In this document: positions 33,352 through 42,952 of the stretch, piece after piece
Layout: each line of letters begins with the position of its first letter
Position numbering within the stretch: position 1 is the first letter of the stretch
From: Novosphingobium aureum
GTDB taxonomy: Bacteria > Pseudomonadota > Alphaproteobacteria > Sphingomonadales > Sphingomonadaceae
NCBI RefSeq assembly: GCF_015865035.1
Contig: NZ_JADZGI010000003.1
Location: forward strand, 260,680 to 324,679
DNA length: 64,000 bases
Direction of reading: 5' to 3'
The notes under the pieces: model-generated
Told to the model about the DNA's origin: nothing
Seen by the model: only the letters and a program-made list of their open reading frames with translations
Databases searched by the model: none
Made by a program: the position numbers and the translations under genes

Positions 33352-34140
33352 TCAGGCCTCCTGTCGCGGTTGGGTTTCCCAGTTCTCGGGATAGGCGGAA
33401 AAGTCGCCGGCATAGGCGATCCCCCCATCCCAGACCTGGCCGCTGATCTTCTTGAAGAAATGCACCGTTCGCGCGAAGGACCCGGCGGTGGAGCGCGGCT
33501 CCATCGCGATCCCGCTGGGCGAGACGCCGCGCGCGCGCGCCGAGAAGTCCTTGACGCTGAACAGCAGGTTGTCGGTCTGGTGCGCACAGACGACCAGTTC
33601 GCCGCCCGGGCAATAGCGCTGCGGATTGCACTGGGTCCCGGCAAGACGCCCGCGCTTCATGCCCACGAAGCCGGGCACGCGGCTGACTTCGGGGATGTGC
33701 ACTTCGTCGTACCAGCGGTGATAGTCCTCCTCGCGCCCCTGCACCATGTTGGCGGGGATCACGAACATGCCCGAAAGCGGCTTGCCTTCGACCCAGTTGG
33801 GGCCGACATGCCAGTCCGAATACATGTTGTAGGTGTAGAGCCGCTCACTCTCGTAGGCATCGTCGATCAGGCCGGCGCAGCGCACGCCCTCGAGCAGGCG
33901 GCCAAGCTTTGGAATGTCGCGATCGGGCACCGCGTAGTCGAACTCGTAGAAGCTCATGAAGCGCCAGGGCTGGTCGATGTCCGGCATGATCTGGATATCG
34001 GCGATCTCGAAGCGGTCAGCCGAGAGAAACCCCTCCAGCCCGGCCAGCGCTGCGCGATGTTCGCCATCGAACCAGGCGGCGTATTCCTGCTCTCGCCCCG
34101 CGGCGATGTTGTGCAGGTGCAAGGTCACGTACCGGGCCAT
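33352..34140 (-). CDS. Dimeric alpha-beta-barrel protein with internal duplication, unknown function
   Basis: A 262-residue protein made of two ferredoxin-like halves. Each contains the same Tyr-x2-Trp-x-Asp...His element: EYAAWFDGEH near residue 20 and DYHRWYDEVH in the second half, followed by PGFVGMKRGRL. This is the look of EthD/ABM-type dimeric barrel proteins, here internally duplicated. Such proteins act as small monooxygenases, isomerases or carriers. It is first in the leftward unit with SDR and aldehyde dehydrogenase. No cofactor site is recognised; it could also be a structural helper. Confidence 0.68.
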   Translation of the reverse strand: MARYVTLHLHNIAAGREQEYAAWFDGEHRAALAGLEGFLSADRFEIADIQIMPDIDQPWRFMSFYEFDYAVPDRDIPKLGRLLEGVRCAGLIDDAYESERLYTYNMYSDWHVGPNWVEGKPLSGMFVIPANMVQGREEDYHRWYDEVHIPEVSRVPGFVGMKRGRLAGTQCNPQRYCPGGELVVCAHQTDNLLFSVKDFSARARGVSPSGIAMEPRSTAGSFARTVHFFKKISGQVWDGGIAYAGDFSAYPENWETQPRQEA

Positions 34141-34273
34141 CTAGCCTCCTCTTCCCTGTCTTGTTCTAGTCCCCGCACCGAAGCGGGCAATCGCCCCGCG
34201 CAACCATCGCCCGAGCGTAGGCAGGCGGCGCCGACGTCCCGCGCCCGGCATTCCGGCAAGCCGACTGCGAGAC

Positions 34274-34306
34274 AAAAAAGGGGGCGGCCACATGCGACCG
34301 CCCCCC
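34274..34306 (-). terminator. Intrinsic terminator of the TonB-dependent receptor gene
   Basis: On the minus strand GGGGGCGG-TCGCATGTGG-CCGCCCCC forms an 8-bp stem followed by six T. It lies about 25 bp past the receptor stop at 34331, and the promoter of the next leftward unit should be in 34141-34273. Confidence 0.85.
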
Positions 34307-34330
34307 TTGTTTCGTGCCTGTGCTGCGCGA

Positions 34331-36817
34331 TCAGCGCGAACCGAAGGCGAAGCGCACGCTCAGCCCGAACTCGCGCGGGGCGGTCATGCGGATCTGGTTG
34401 TAAGTGCTGGTAAAGGTAGCGTTTTGAGGCGATCCGAACACCGGCCCGGTCGGTCCGAAGCCCTCCAGCGGGAGGGTCTGGAACTGGCTCGTGAGCGGCA
34501 GGGAACGCTCGGTCACCCGCTCGACGTTGAACAGGTTCTTGGCGAACAGGCTCACTTCCCAGCCACCGTCCGGTGCACGGATGCCGGTGAACAGGTTGAG
34601 CAGACCATAGGCATCGACGCTGTCCCAGGCATTGGTCGGGTCACCCTGTCCCTTGCCGTAGAACGTGTAGAGGCCGCGCAGGAAGCCATCGACCCTGTCC
34701 GAGAAGGGATAGGCATATTCGGCCATGGCGGTTGCGGTAAACTTGGGCTGGTTCGACGAGGGCTGGTTGACCGTGCAGGCCGAGATATTGTCCATGCCGA
34801 CAACGCCATAGATATCTCCGAGACTCGGTGCTCCCGGAGGGGAGTCCGGAGACCCGTCGGGATTGATGAAGTCGTTGCAGGGAATGACCCCGTTCTTGAT
34901 CTTGCCGTTGGCATAGGAAGCCACGAGGCTGAGATTGAGGTTCGAGGTCGCCTCGAAGGCGAATTCGCCCTCCAGACCCCAGACCTCGACCGGAACCGCG
35001 GCAACGAAGTTGAAGTCGTTGACGCGCGGATTGACCGTCTGCGTCGCCTGGTCATAGGCGTAGTCCACGAAGTAGACGCCAATGCCCGGCGCGCGGTACG
35101 GATAGTTCTTGAATTCCTGATAGTAGCCGGCGACGTTGAAGCGCATGCGCCCGCCCATCAGCGTGGTCTTCAGGCCAATTTCGTAGGAGGTCGAGCTCTC
35201 GTCGTCGGTCTGCTGGAACGAGCGTTCGAGCGCGGACTGGTTGACGCTGAAATCACCCACCGCGAACAGGCCCGGGCGGAACGAGCTGCCGATGCTGGCG
35301 TACATCATCACGTCGGGCGTGAAGTAGTGCTGCGCGGTAGCCTGGTAGATCAGCTTGTCGGTATCGATCTCGGAAGAGTTGAGCCCGAGCCCGAGCGGCA
35401 TCGAGACCAGCAGGCTGCGATCCGCCGGATCGAGCCGGTTGACCGCGTTGAGCGTAATGGTGTTCGTGCTGTCGAAGGTGATGTAGCGCAGACCGCCCGA
35501 GATCTGGGTCGAATCCCCGATATGCAGGGTAAGGTTGCCGAAGAACGATTTCTCGTCGGTGATCGAGACCGAAGTGATGTCCTGCTGCGTCAGCGCAGCC
35601 ACGCCGCCGCCGAGCATCGCCGGCAAGGTGATCGGACCGTCGCGCAGCACGCCATTGGTCGAATGCGTGTCGCGGAAGAAGGCACCGACGACGTAGTCGA
35701 ACATGCCGAAGACCATTTCCTCGTTCTGGAGGCGGATCTCGTGGCTGTTGGCGGTGGCCCCGCCTGCGGTGAACTGGCTATATTCGAAGTTGGTGAAGTA
35801 GCCGCCCTGATCAAGCGACTCGTCGCTCGAAATATCCTGCTTGAGGTGCGAACCGACGTAGATCAGGCTCTGCCCCGCGAAGCTGAGCTGGGCCTGCCAG
35901 TTGAAGATGTCGTACTTCTCGCGGCTGTGGCGGCCGTCTTCGGTGATCGCGTTGCGATCGCCGGCGACGACGGTGACCGGGCTGGGGCCGAGCAGGTCGC
36001 TGACCTCGCTGAAGGATTCCACCTGGTCGAAGTTGCGGCGACGGCGCTCGGTGCGCTGGTAGCCGCCTTCGAGACGCAGCCAGTCGGTCGGCTGCACCAC
36101 CGCGGTGACGCGCCCGCCCTGCGTGCGCGAGAAGGGATCGCGCCCCTCGAAGACCGGGTTGATGGTGGTGACGCGGTCGACCTCGTCCTCGGCGAAGATG
36201 CCCGCAACACGGATCGCGGCGACCCCCTCGATCACCGGGATACCAATCGCACCGTTGAAGTTGAGCGTGCCGATGTCGTTGGCCGTGGTCGAGAGATAGC
36301 CGCCGACCTCGTAGAGATCGGGCTTGTGCGTGGTCACGATCATCGAGCCCGACGGCGAGGCACGCCCGCGCAGCGCGCCCTGCGGGCCGCGCAGCACTTC
36401 GACCTGTGCGATGTCGAAGGTCTGCTGCAACACGACCTGCGGCAGGATCGGCGCATCGTTCTGGTAGAATTCGATGGTGTTGTTGAAGCCGCTCGCGTTG
36501 ACCTCGAAGTTGACGCCGCGGATCTGCGCGTTGGCGCCGAAGGAATTGGCCGTCGTGCCCAGCTGGAGGCCCGGCACGAGCTGCTGCACATCGGTGAAGT
36601 CGCGGATGTTGAGCTTGGAGAATTCTTCTGCCGTGACCGTGTTCACGACCAGCGGAACGTCCTGCACGTCTTCCGAGCGACGGCGTGCGGTCACGACGAT
36701 CGCATCGAGCATAAGGTCATCCCTGACCTGGGGCGACGTGTCCGATTCCTGCGCATAAGCCGGCTGTGCCAGAGCACAGACTGCTGAAGCGGCCAGAAGC
36801 TTCGCCAGATAACCCAT
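34331..36817 (-). CDS. TonB-dependent outer-membrane receptor
   Basis: An 828-residue receptor. The signal peptide MGYLAKLLAASAVCALA ends at about residue 23 (AYAQ). A TonB-box-like DAIVVTARRR follows, then the plug domain (VPLVVNTVTAEEF ... VEVLRGPQGALRGR) and a long beta-barrel. The start at 36817 is preferred over 36823 because GGGAG lies 6 nt before it. It ends FAFGSR, without the usual terminal aromatic residue. Sphingomonad degraders use many such receptors for hydrophobic, sulfated or glycosidic nutrients. It is a single-gene unit with its own terminator. Confidence 0.93.
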   Translation of the reverse strand: MGYLAKLLAASAVCALAQPAYAQESDTSPQVRDDLMLDAIVVTARRRSEDVQDVPLVVNTVTAEEFSKLNIRDFTDVQQLVPGLQLGTTANSFGANAQIRGVNFEVNASGFNNTIEFYQNDAPILPQVVLQQTFDIAQVEVLRGPQGALRGRASPSGSMIVTTHKPDLYEVGGYLSTTANDIGTLNFNGAIGIPVIEGVAAIRVAGIFAEDEVDRVTTINPVFEGRDPFSRTQGGRVTAVVQPTDWLRLEGGYQRTERRRRNFDQVESFSEVSDLLGPSPVTVVAGDRNAITEDGRHSREKYDIFNWQAQLSFAGQSLIYVGSHLKQDISSDESLDQGGYFTNFEYSQFTAGGATANSHEIRLQNEEMVFGMFDYVVGAFFRDTHSTNGVLRDGPITLPAMLGGGVAALTQQDITSVSITDEKSFFGNLTLHIGDSTQISGGLRYITFDSTNTITLNAVNRLDPADRSLLVSMPLGLGLNSSEIDTDKLIYQATAQHYFTPDVMMYASIGSSFRPGLFAVGDFSVNQSALERSFQQTDDESSTSYEIGLKTTLMGGRMRFNVAGYYQEFKNYPYRAPGIGVYFVDYAYDQATQTVNPRVNDFNFVAAVPVEVWGLEGEFAFEATSNLNLSLVASYANGKIKNGVIPCNDFINPDGSPDSPPGAPSLGDIYGVVGMDNISACTVNQPSSNQPKFTATAMAEYAYPFSDRVDGFLRGLYTFYGKGQGDPTNAWDSVDAYGLLNLFTGIRAPDGGWEVSLFAKNLFNVERVTERSLPLTSQFQTLPLEGFGPTGPVFGSPQNATFTSTYNQIRMTAPREFGLSVRFAFGSR

Positions 36818-37159
36818 CTCCATCTCCCGTTTCGCACAGAGCCGACCTGTTTGTCTGCTTCTGCGGTTGTTTTCGTTTTTGGGGGGCCGACAATGCCGGC
36901 AGGCCAGAAGCCCTCCGGAGCAGTTGAACCCCTCGCACCCAGTCCGACGTTCTGCGACGCCATTTGCACTGTGACTGGTACGAGAGCCTTCTTGCAGTTC
37001 AAATGCCTTGCGCGACATTATCGCGCTGGCGTTATGCCCGTGAAATACCCCTAGTTCCTATACGGACAACTGATGCGTGCGGCCAGTCAACTTGCTGGTG
37101 CGGCGATGTTTAGGCCTCCTGCATTGACCTGCGCGGCATCGCCATGAACCAGTGGTTTC
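36818..37159. other. Divergent promoter region, TonB receptor and cupin genes
   Basis: This 342 bp between the divergent receptor and cupin genes has no convincing coding frame. The receptor-side half holds a T-rich stretch (CGGTTGTTTTCGTTTTTGGGG). The cupin-side end has AACCAGTGGTT (37147-37157), a short perfect palindrome just before the cupin start. Regulation is likely here, but no regulator gene adjoins it. Confidence 0.5.
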
Positions 37160-37666
37160 ATGAGCAATGACAATCCCAGGTTCGCTGTCTATCGCGGCAG
37201 CGATGCAATCGACTTCGATGCCAGCGGCGCGATGTCCCCGCCCGAACCGGGCACGTTCGACCCCGACAGCGTCCAGGCGCTGGTCGATGCCGGCATCTAC
37301 GAGGGGTCCGACAATGATCTGCTGTTCAGTGGCGCAGGCATGAGCCTGGCTCGGGTCTGGTTCAAGTCGGGCTACCCGCTGCCGCGCCACAGCCACGACT
37401 GCGACTGCCTCTACTACATTCTCGCAGGCTCGCTCAGGATCGGGACCGAGGAGCTGGGCCCGGGCGACGGCTTCTTCGTCGGCAACTCGGTGCCCTATAC
37501 TTACGAAGCCGGGGCGCAGGGTGTCGAGTTGCTCGAATTCCGCAACGCTACCGAGTTCGGCATCCGCCTGCTCGGTGCCAATGCCCGCTGGGGCGCCAAG
37601 GCGCTCGAAACGGTGCAGGAGCGCCGCGCGCACTGGCACGATGAAGCGCCCCCTTCGCGGGGCTAG
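37160..37666 (+). CDS. Cupin-domain protein
   Basis: A 168-residue single-domain cupin. The metal-binding motif 1 is PLPRHSHDCDCLYYILAGSLRIG (His-x-His plus Glu/Asp variant), and motif 2 is GPGDGFFVGNSVPYTYE with a Tyr in place of the usual His. Cupins serve as dioxygenases, isomerases or sensors. It has no clear ribosome site. The next gene is convergent 10 bp away. The reaction is unknown. Confidence 0.78.
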   Translation: MSNDNPRFAVYRGSDAIDFDASGAMSPPEPGTFDPDSVQALVDAGIYEGSDNDLLFSGAGMSLARVWFKSGYPLPRHSHDCDCLYYILAGSLRIGTEELGPGDGFFVGNSVPYTYEAGAQGVELLEFRNATEFGIRLLGANARWGAKALETVQERRAHWHDEAPPSRG

Positions 37667-37676
37667 GCTCCTTCCG

Positions 37677-38438
37677 CTAGCCCCGATAGCCGCGCAGCCG
37701 GTTGCCCGCATCGACCGGCAAGACCGTGTTGTTAATGAAGCTGCCCTCCTTCGAGGCCAGGAACAGGCAGGCATTGGCGATGTCTTCGGGCGTGCCGCGC
37801 CTTGCGGGCGCAAGCTGCATCTCGGTGAGACCGCGCATCGTGTCCTCGCCCAGTGCGCCAAGGCTTGCTTGGGTCTCCATCAGGCCCGGTGCGATCGCGA
37901 CGCAGCGGATGCCATCGCCTGCAAGCTGGCTGGCCAAGCCAAACGTCATGGCGTTGAGCGTCGCCTTGGTCACCCCATAGGCGGTCCCCGGAACATGGCT
38001 CGCCATCGAGGACTGGTTGACGATCAGCCCGCCCGCGCGAGCCAGCGGCGCGCGCAAGTGCTCCGCCAGAAGCAGCGGGGCAATCGCGTTGATCGCGAGA
38101 AAGTGCTGCCACTTGGCAAGACCGAGGCCGAAGAAGCCATTGGCCACTTCGCCATAGGCCAGCCCGGCATTGTTGACGAGCACGTCGAGGCGCTCGTGCG
38201 CATCGCAAAACGCCGCGCACAGCTGCACGATCGCTGCTTCGTCCCCGAGGTCAGCAGGGTGCGCCTCGCACGTCGCGCCCTGCGCGCGCAGCGCCTGCGC
38301 CGCCTCTTCGAGCCGCCCGGCATCGCGATCGACTAGAACGACATGCGCGCCCTCCACCGCAAATGCCGTTGCGATGGCGAGGCCAAGACCACCGGCGGCG
38401 CCCGTGACCATGACCGTGCTGTCTTCAAATCGTGCCAT
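37677..38438 (-). CDS. SDR oxidoreductase
   Basis: A 253-residue SDR. Cofactor motif TGAAGGLG and Asp after the second strand (LVDRDAG) suggest NAD+. The catalytic element is NQSSMASHVPGTAYGVTK. It is the last gene of the leftward sulfotransferase/sulfatase operon: its ATG shares one base with the sulfatase stop (TGATG). So it probably acts on the alcohol freed by the sulfatase. Confidence 0.88.
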   Translation of the reverse strand: MARFEDSTVMVTGAAGGLGLAIATAFAVEGAHVVLVDRDAGRLEEAAQALRAQGATCEAHPADLGDEAAIVQLCAAFCDAHERLDVLVNNAGLAYGEVANGFFGLGLAKWQHFLAINAIAPLLLAEHLRAPLARAGGLIVNQSSMASHVPGTAYGVTKATLNAMTFGLASQLAGDGIRCVAIAPGLMETQASLGALGEDTMRGLTEMQLAPARRGTPEDIANACLFLASKEGSFINNTVLPVDAGNRLRGYRG

Positions 38439-40813
38439 CACTGGTGTCCTTCCGTGCCTGCACCCGAGTTCGTCTGGGGCCGTGCCCGGACCGGGGGCGG
38501 ATCGAGCGTGATCGCGACGTGGCGGATTTCTCCCTCGAAGGCATCCTTGCCGCCGGGATAGTCGGTTACGTCGACCCCGAGATCGCGCCCGAGATCGAGG
38601 GTTTCGCCAAGCCCCGCAGGCATCAGGAAGGTGCGCGCGACCTCGCCTGTCGCCAGCGTTTCCTCGCCCGAGCGGATCGCCAGTGTCGCGCCCTGTCTCG
38701 GGCCCGGCGTCTCGAGCCGCAGGACCAGCGGCGCGTCGCCCGTGACGCGCTTCGAACTGCGAATGGTCACGATGTCCGCCGGATTGGTCGAGGCGGCATA
38801 CGTGAACACCGGATGGCCCTTGTCGAGATAGAGGCTCCACCCGGCAAAGCGGCTGCCGTAGCCGACGACGACGCCCGATGCCTGCGCCCCTGTAGGCGCG
38901 ATGTCCGCTGTCAGGGTGAACGAGCGGCCAGCGAACATCGGTGCGCTCTGTGCCGGGACGCTCACGCCCTTGCCCCAGTATTCGAACTCGCTTTTCGCCG
39001 GGGGGCGATGGCCCATTGCCCGCGCGAAGCCGAAGCGGTGATCGAGCGGGAAGACCTGGTTGCGGCGGGCCTCCTCCTGCCACAGCGCGATCATCGACTT
39101 GAGCCTGTCCGGGTTCTGTGCGGAGACGTCGTGCGCCTGCGAATAGTCCTCGTCGAGGTTGTAGAGCTCCCAGGCATGGGGTTCGCCGGGCGGCGGGACC
39201 ATCATCCAGGGCGTGCGGCCATCGTCCTTCGACAGGAACCAGCCATCGTGCCACAGCCCGATCTTGCCCCCCATCTCGAAGTACTGGGTGCGTTCGTGGT
39301 CGGCCTCGCAGCGCGAGAGGCTGGACAGCAGGCTCTTGCCGTCCATCGCACGCTGCGCGATGCCGTTGACCGTTTCCGGCGCAGGCAGTCCGGCAGCCTC
39401 GAGCACGGTGGGCGCGATGTCGACGAGATGGCCGAAGCGCGGGCAGACCGATCCGGGCGCGGCGGCGCGCTGCTCGCCCTTGTCGGACCAGCGCATGATC
39501 ATGCCGTTGCGGATGCCGCCCAGCATCGAGGTATATTGCTTGGTCCAGCGCAGCGGCGTGTTCATCGCCCAGGCCCAGCCCGCCGGATAGGCCTCGTAGG
39601 TCAGCGGCCCGCCCATGCGATCAAGATTGGCGGTCAGCCAGGCCTCGTCCTCCTGCAGGCCGTTGATCTTGCCCAGTTCGTTGAGCGTGCCCTCGTTGCC
39701 GCTCTCGGCGCTCGCGCCATTGTCGCCGATGACTAGGATCGTGAGCAGGTTGCGGCCCTCGCCGGTGCGCTCGAGTTCGTCGAGCACACGCCCCAGCTGC
39801 GCGTCCTGATAGGCGAGCATCGCCGCGGCCACTTCCATGGAGCGCGCCGCAAAGGCCTTGCGCGCGGGCGAAAGGCTGTCCCAGGCCGTGATTTGCTCCG
39901 GACGTTCAGTCAGCTCGGCGCTCGCGGGGATGACGCCCTGCTGCTTCATGCGCGCAAAGCTCAGCTTGCGCATTTCGTCCCAGCCCATGTCGAAGCGCCC
40001 CTTGAAGCGCGCGATCCATTCGGGCGGGGCCTGATGCGGGGCATGGGTCGAGCCCGGTGCATAATACATGAAGAACGGCTTGTCGGGCGCGGCCGCCTGC
40101 TGGTTGTGGACCCAGTCGATGGCCTCGCTCGCCATGCGCGCATCCATCATCGGCGCGCCGGGGCCCACGTCGTCGAGCCGGGTCGTACCGCGAAAGATGG
40201 CCGGCTCGTACTGGTCGCTGTCGCCGCCGACGATGCCCCAGAAATACTCAAAGCCCTGCCCCGTCGGCCACTGGTCGAAAGGGCCCGCCACGCTGGCATC
40301 GGCATGGCGCACGTTATGCGTCTTGCCGAACATCGCGGTGTTGTAGCCGTTGAGCTTGAGCACTTCTGCCAGCGGCGCGGTCTCGCGCGGGATTTCGGCA
40401 GTATAGCCGGGGAAGGTCGAGGGCAGGTCGGCGAGGTGGCCGAAGCCGACATCGTGGTGATTGCGCCCGGTCAGCAGCGCCGCGCGACTGGGCGAGCAGA
40501 TGCCGGTGGTGTGGAACTGGTTGTAGCGCACCCCTGCCTGCGCGATGCGGTCGAGATTGGGGGTCGGCACCGGTCCGCCGAAAGTGCTCGCCATGGCGAG
40601 CCCGACGTCGTCGCTCATGAACAGGAACACATTGGGAGCATCGCTCGGCGCGGCGAGGCGAAACGGGGTGCCCGGCGTCGCATCGGCCTCGTTCTCGGCA
40701 ATCTTGCCATCGAAGGCAGGCGCCGGGATCGGCAGGACGGTGCGATCGGGGCCATTGGCGCTAAGCGCGATCAGCGCCACCCCGGCGAGGGCGGACTTGC
40801 CGAACCTGGTCAT
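38438..40813 (-). CDS. Type I sulfatase (arylsulfatase-like), long form
   Basis: A 791-residue exported or periplasmic sulfatase. The formylglycine motif is ICSPSRAALLTGR (Cys106 in C-x-P-S-R). The metal site has FLFMSDDVG (Asp68, Asp69). HTTG, FGKTHNV and APGSTHAPHQA are further active-site parts. It has a short signal-like N-terminus (ALAGVALIALSA). The C-terminal ~200 residues form an extra beta-rich part, longer than the ~530-residue classical enzyme. A sulfatase-maturation enzyme is not in the window. It lies in the same operon as a sulfotransferase, an unusual pairing. Confidence 0.92.
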   Translation of the reverse strand: MTRFGKSALAGVALIALSANGPDRTVLPIPAPAFDGKIAENEADATPGTPFRLAAPSDAPNVFLFMSDDVGLAMASTFGGPVPTPNLDRIAQAGVRYNQFHTTGICSPSRAALLTGRNHHDVGFGHLADLPSTFPGYTAEIPRETAPLAEVLKLNGYNTAMFGKTHNVRHADASVAGPFDQWPTGQGFEYFWGIVGGDSDQYEPAIFRGTTRLDDVGPGAPMMDARMASEAIDWVHNQQAAAPDKPFFMYYAPGSTHAPHQAPPEWIARFKGRFDMGWDEMRKLSFARMKQQGVIPASAELTERPEQITAWDSLSPARKAFAARSMEVAAAMLAYQDAQLGRVLDELERTGEGRNLLTILVIGDNGASAESGNEGTLNELGKINGLQEDEAWLTANLDRMGGPLTYEAYPAGWAWAMNTPLRWTKQYTSMLGGIRNGMIMRWSDKGEQRAAAPGSVCPRFGHLVDIAPTVLEAAGLPAPETVNGIAQRAMDGKSLLSSLSRCEADHERTQYFEMGGKIGLWHDGWFLSKDDGRTPWMMVPPPGEPHAWELYNLDEDYSQAHDVSAQNPDRLKSMIALWQEEARRNQVFPLDHRFGFARAMGHRPPAKSEFEYWGKGVSVPAQSAPMFAGRSFTLTADIAPTGAQASGVVVGYGSRFAGWSLYLDKGHPVFTYAASTNPADIVTIRSSKRVTGDAPLVLRLETPGPRQGATLAIRSGEETLATGEVARTFLMPAGLGETLDLGRDLGVDVTDYPGGKDAFEGEIRHVAITLDPPPVRARPQTNSGAGTEGHQ

Positions 40814-40835
40814 TTTCTCTCCCTTGTTTCTTGTC

Positions 40836-41237
40836 TTATTCGTAGCGATCGAAGGCGACCCGACTGATCTTCCATTCTCCGTCCTCGCGGCGGAAACGAT
40901 CGCGGTAGCGACCGAAGACGAAGTCGATATTGCCGGTCTGGCGCCGCTTCATGCGCACGTTGACGGTCCAGGCTGCGCTGGCCTCGTCTCCGGCAATCTC
41001 GATCAGCGGCGAGTGGATGTTGTGCACCATCCATTCGCTGCCCCCTCCGATCTTGTCGGTGAGGATCGTGCAGATCGCCTGCGGATCGTCCATTTCGCCA
41101 AAGCCGTAGTCGGCCCGCACGTCGCTCGCGAAGAGCGCCATGAGCCGGGCAATCGCCGCGTCGCGATCCTCGGGCGAACTGTCGGCGGCCTGGCAATAGC
41201 GCGCCTTGAGGTTCTGGATCGCTTCGTAATCGCTCAT
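40836..41237 (-). CDS. SnoaL-like/NTF2-fold small protein
   Basis: A 133-residue protein of the NTF2-like superfamily. The opening helix ALQNLKARYCQAAD-like segment (here AIQNLKARYCQA), then DVRADYGFGEMDD, HNIHSPLIEIAGDEAS and the closing YRDRFRREDGEWKISRV are characteristic. Members are cyclases, isomerases or hydratases, or dimer partners. It overlaps the upstream ligase by 4 bp (ATGA) and precedes the sulfatase by 22 bp. The role in this pathway may be isomerisation or hydrolysis of a small intermediate; inference. Confidence 0.85.
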   Translation of the reverse strand: MSDYEAIQNLKARYCQAADSSPEDRDAAIARLMALFASDVRADYGFGEMDDPQAICTILTDKIGGGSEWMVHNIHSPLIEIAGDEASAAWTVNVRMKRRQTGNIDFVFGRYRDRFRREDGEWKISRVAFDRYE

Positions 41238-42940
41238 GCCGGCTCTCCTTCGAGGCGCTTCGCCGCGAGCACCCGAAGGTCCGCGGTCTTGATCTTGGCA
41301 GACCCCGTGGTCTTGAGTTCGTCCTCGCAGAAGAACAGCACCCGGCGCGGCACCTTGTAGCTGGCGAGCGTCTCGCGCGCGAAACTGCGCACAGCTTCCT
41401 CGCTCAGCTGCGCACCCTCCTGCGCGACCACGGCGGTGACGACCAGTTCGCCCAGCGTGTCGTGCGGCACGCCGACGGTCTGGCTGACCCTGACCCCCGG
41501 ACACTGGCGGATGACCGCGTCGATCTCGAGCGGCGAGACATTGGCGCCGCCGGTCTTGATGATGTCGTTGAGGCGCCCTTCCCAGAACAGGCGCCCCACC
41601 TCGTCGACCCGCCCGCCGTCACCGGTGCGGAAGAAGCCCTCGTCGTCGAGCGTCTCGTCGAGCGGGATGCCGAGGTAGCCCATCATCAGCGTCGGGCCCT
41701 TGACCGCGATCTCGCCGCGTTCGCCAAGAGGCACGGTCTCCCCGCCCAGCGGGTCGACGATCTTGAAGGTCATGCCCGGCTGCGGCAGGCCGCTCGATCC
41801 CGCGCGTTCCTCGAGCGGCGTGCCCGAAGGGTAGATCGCGCTGATCGTGAAGGTCTCGGTATTGCCGTAGGCCGACATCGGCTCGTCCCAGTCGCTCGTG
41901 ATCGAGGGATGCTGGCCGAAGGGATTGGCAGCCGAGACGTACTTCATCGCCGAAAGATCGACATCTGCAAAATTGGGTGCAGCAGCGAGCTGGGCCCACT
42001 GGTGCGGCCAGGCGAGCGCCATCGTCGCCGTCTCACGCGCCATGAGCTCGAGCGCCTCTGGCGCTTGGAATGTCGACTGCAGCACAAGCGTCCCGCCCGC
42101 CGAAAGCGCGCCGCCGATCGCCATCCCGAAATTGCCCGAGAAGAAGAAGCCGTTGGCCGACCAGGTGCGCGTGTCCTTGCCGGTCGCGTAGAAACGGGGC
42201 CAACGCCACAATTGCAGCGCGACCGCGCGATGCGAGGACAAGATGCCCTTGGGCATGGCGGTCGAACCCGAAGAGAAGAACAAGACCCCCGTGTCGGCGG
42301 GCGTGACGCTGGCAGCAGCAGCCTCGACCAGTGCCGGATCGATACCTGCACCGCGTTCCAGGAAGGCGTCCCAGTCCTCGATCAGGCCCTCGCCCGTATC
42401 CGCGCCGACAGCCGCGACATGGCGCAGGAACGGCAACCCGCTTGCGCGCAAGGGCCCCTCGCCCGCCCGAGCGATGCCCGGCTCGATCGCCCCGAGCATC
42501 GCGGCAAAGTCCTTCTTGAGCACCTTGCGCTCCATCAGGAGCACCGAGACACCCGAAGCCTTCAGCAGATGCGCAAGCTCGGCCTGGGTCGAGAAGGTAT
42601 TGAGCGTCGTCGCGACCGCGCCGGCCAGCGCCGCCCCGAAAGTCGCGGCGAGAAACTCGGGCCGGTTGGTCATGAGTACGCCGACGCGCGTGCCCTTGCC
42701 CGTGCCGCAGGCAAGGAGCGCGCGCGCCACGGCATTGGCCTTGGCCCACAGCTCGGCATAGCTCCAGGAAACGCGCTTGCCGTTCTCGTGAAAGACCAGT
42801 GCCTCGTCCTCGCCGCCCGCGGCGCAGACCTCGGCCAGCCAGCCTGACATGGTCAGCGCGCCGAGGCCCTGCTCTTCATCGAGTGGAGGGCCATGGATGA
42901 CCGAGAGCGGCCCCGTCGGCTTGCCGTCTGCCTGCGCCAT
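41234..42940 (-). CDS. Acyl-CoA synthetase (AMP-dependent ligase)
   Basis: A 568-residue ANL-superfamily ligase. The P-loop is FFSSGSTAMPKGI. SAYGNTETFT and GFFRTGDGGRVDEVG with GRLNDIIKTGGANVSPLE are motifs A5, A7 and A8. The catalytic Lys is in TGSAKIKTADL. It activates a carboxylic acid to its CoA ester. The gene lies 12 bp after the AcuI-like reductase and overlaps the SnoaL-like gene. This shows that CoA chemistry and sulfate ester chemistry are run together in the operon. Confidence 0.91.
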   Translation of the reverse strand: MAQADGKPTGPLSVIHGPPLDEEQGLGALTMSGWLAEVCAAGGEDEALVFHENGKRVSWSYAELWAKANAVARALLACGTGKGTRVGVLMTNRPEFLAATFGAALAGAVATTLNTFSTQAELAHLLKASGVSVLLMERKVLKKDFAAMLGAIEPGIARAGEGPLRASGLPFLRHVAAVGADTGEGLIEDWDAFLERGAGIDPALVEAAAASVTPADTGVLFFSSGSTAMPKGILSSHRAVALQLWRWPRFYATGKDTRTWSANGFFFSGNFGMAIGGALSAGGTLVLQSTFQAPEALELMARETATMALAWPHQWAQLAAAPNFADVDLSAMKYVSAANPFGQHPSITSDWDEPMSAYGNTETFTISAIYPSGTPLEERAGSSGLPQPGMTFKIVDPLGGETVPLGERGEIAVKGPTLMMGYLGIPLDETLDDEGFFRTGDGGRVDEVGRLFWEGRLNDIIKTGGANVSPLEIDAVIRQCPGVRVSQTVGVPHDTLGELVVTAVVAQEGAQLSEEAVRSFARETLASYKVPRRVLFFCEDELKTTGSAKIKTADLRVLAAKRLEGEPA

Positions 42941-42952
42941 GATCGCCTCCGC

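Noticed and set aside
34292..36787. 831-codon plus-strand open frame
   Set aside because: Antisense to the TonB-dependent receptor, which has signal peptide, plug and barrel.
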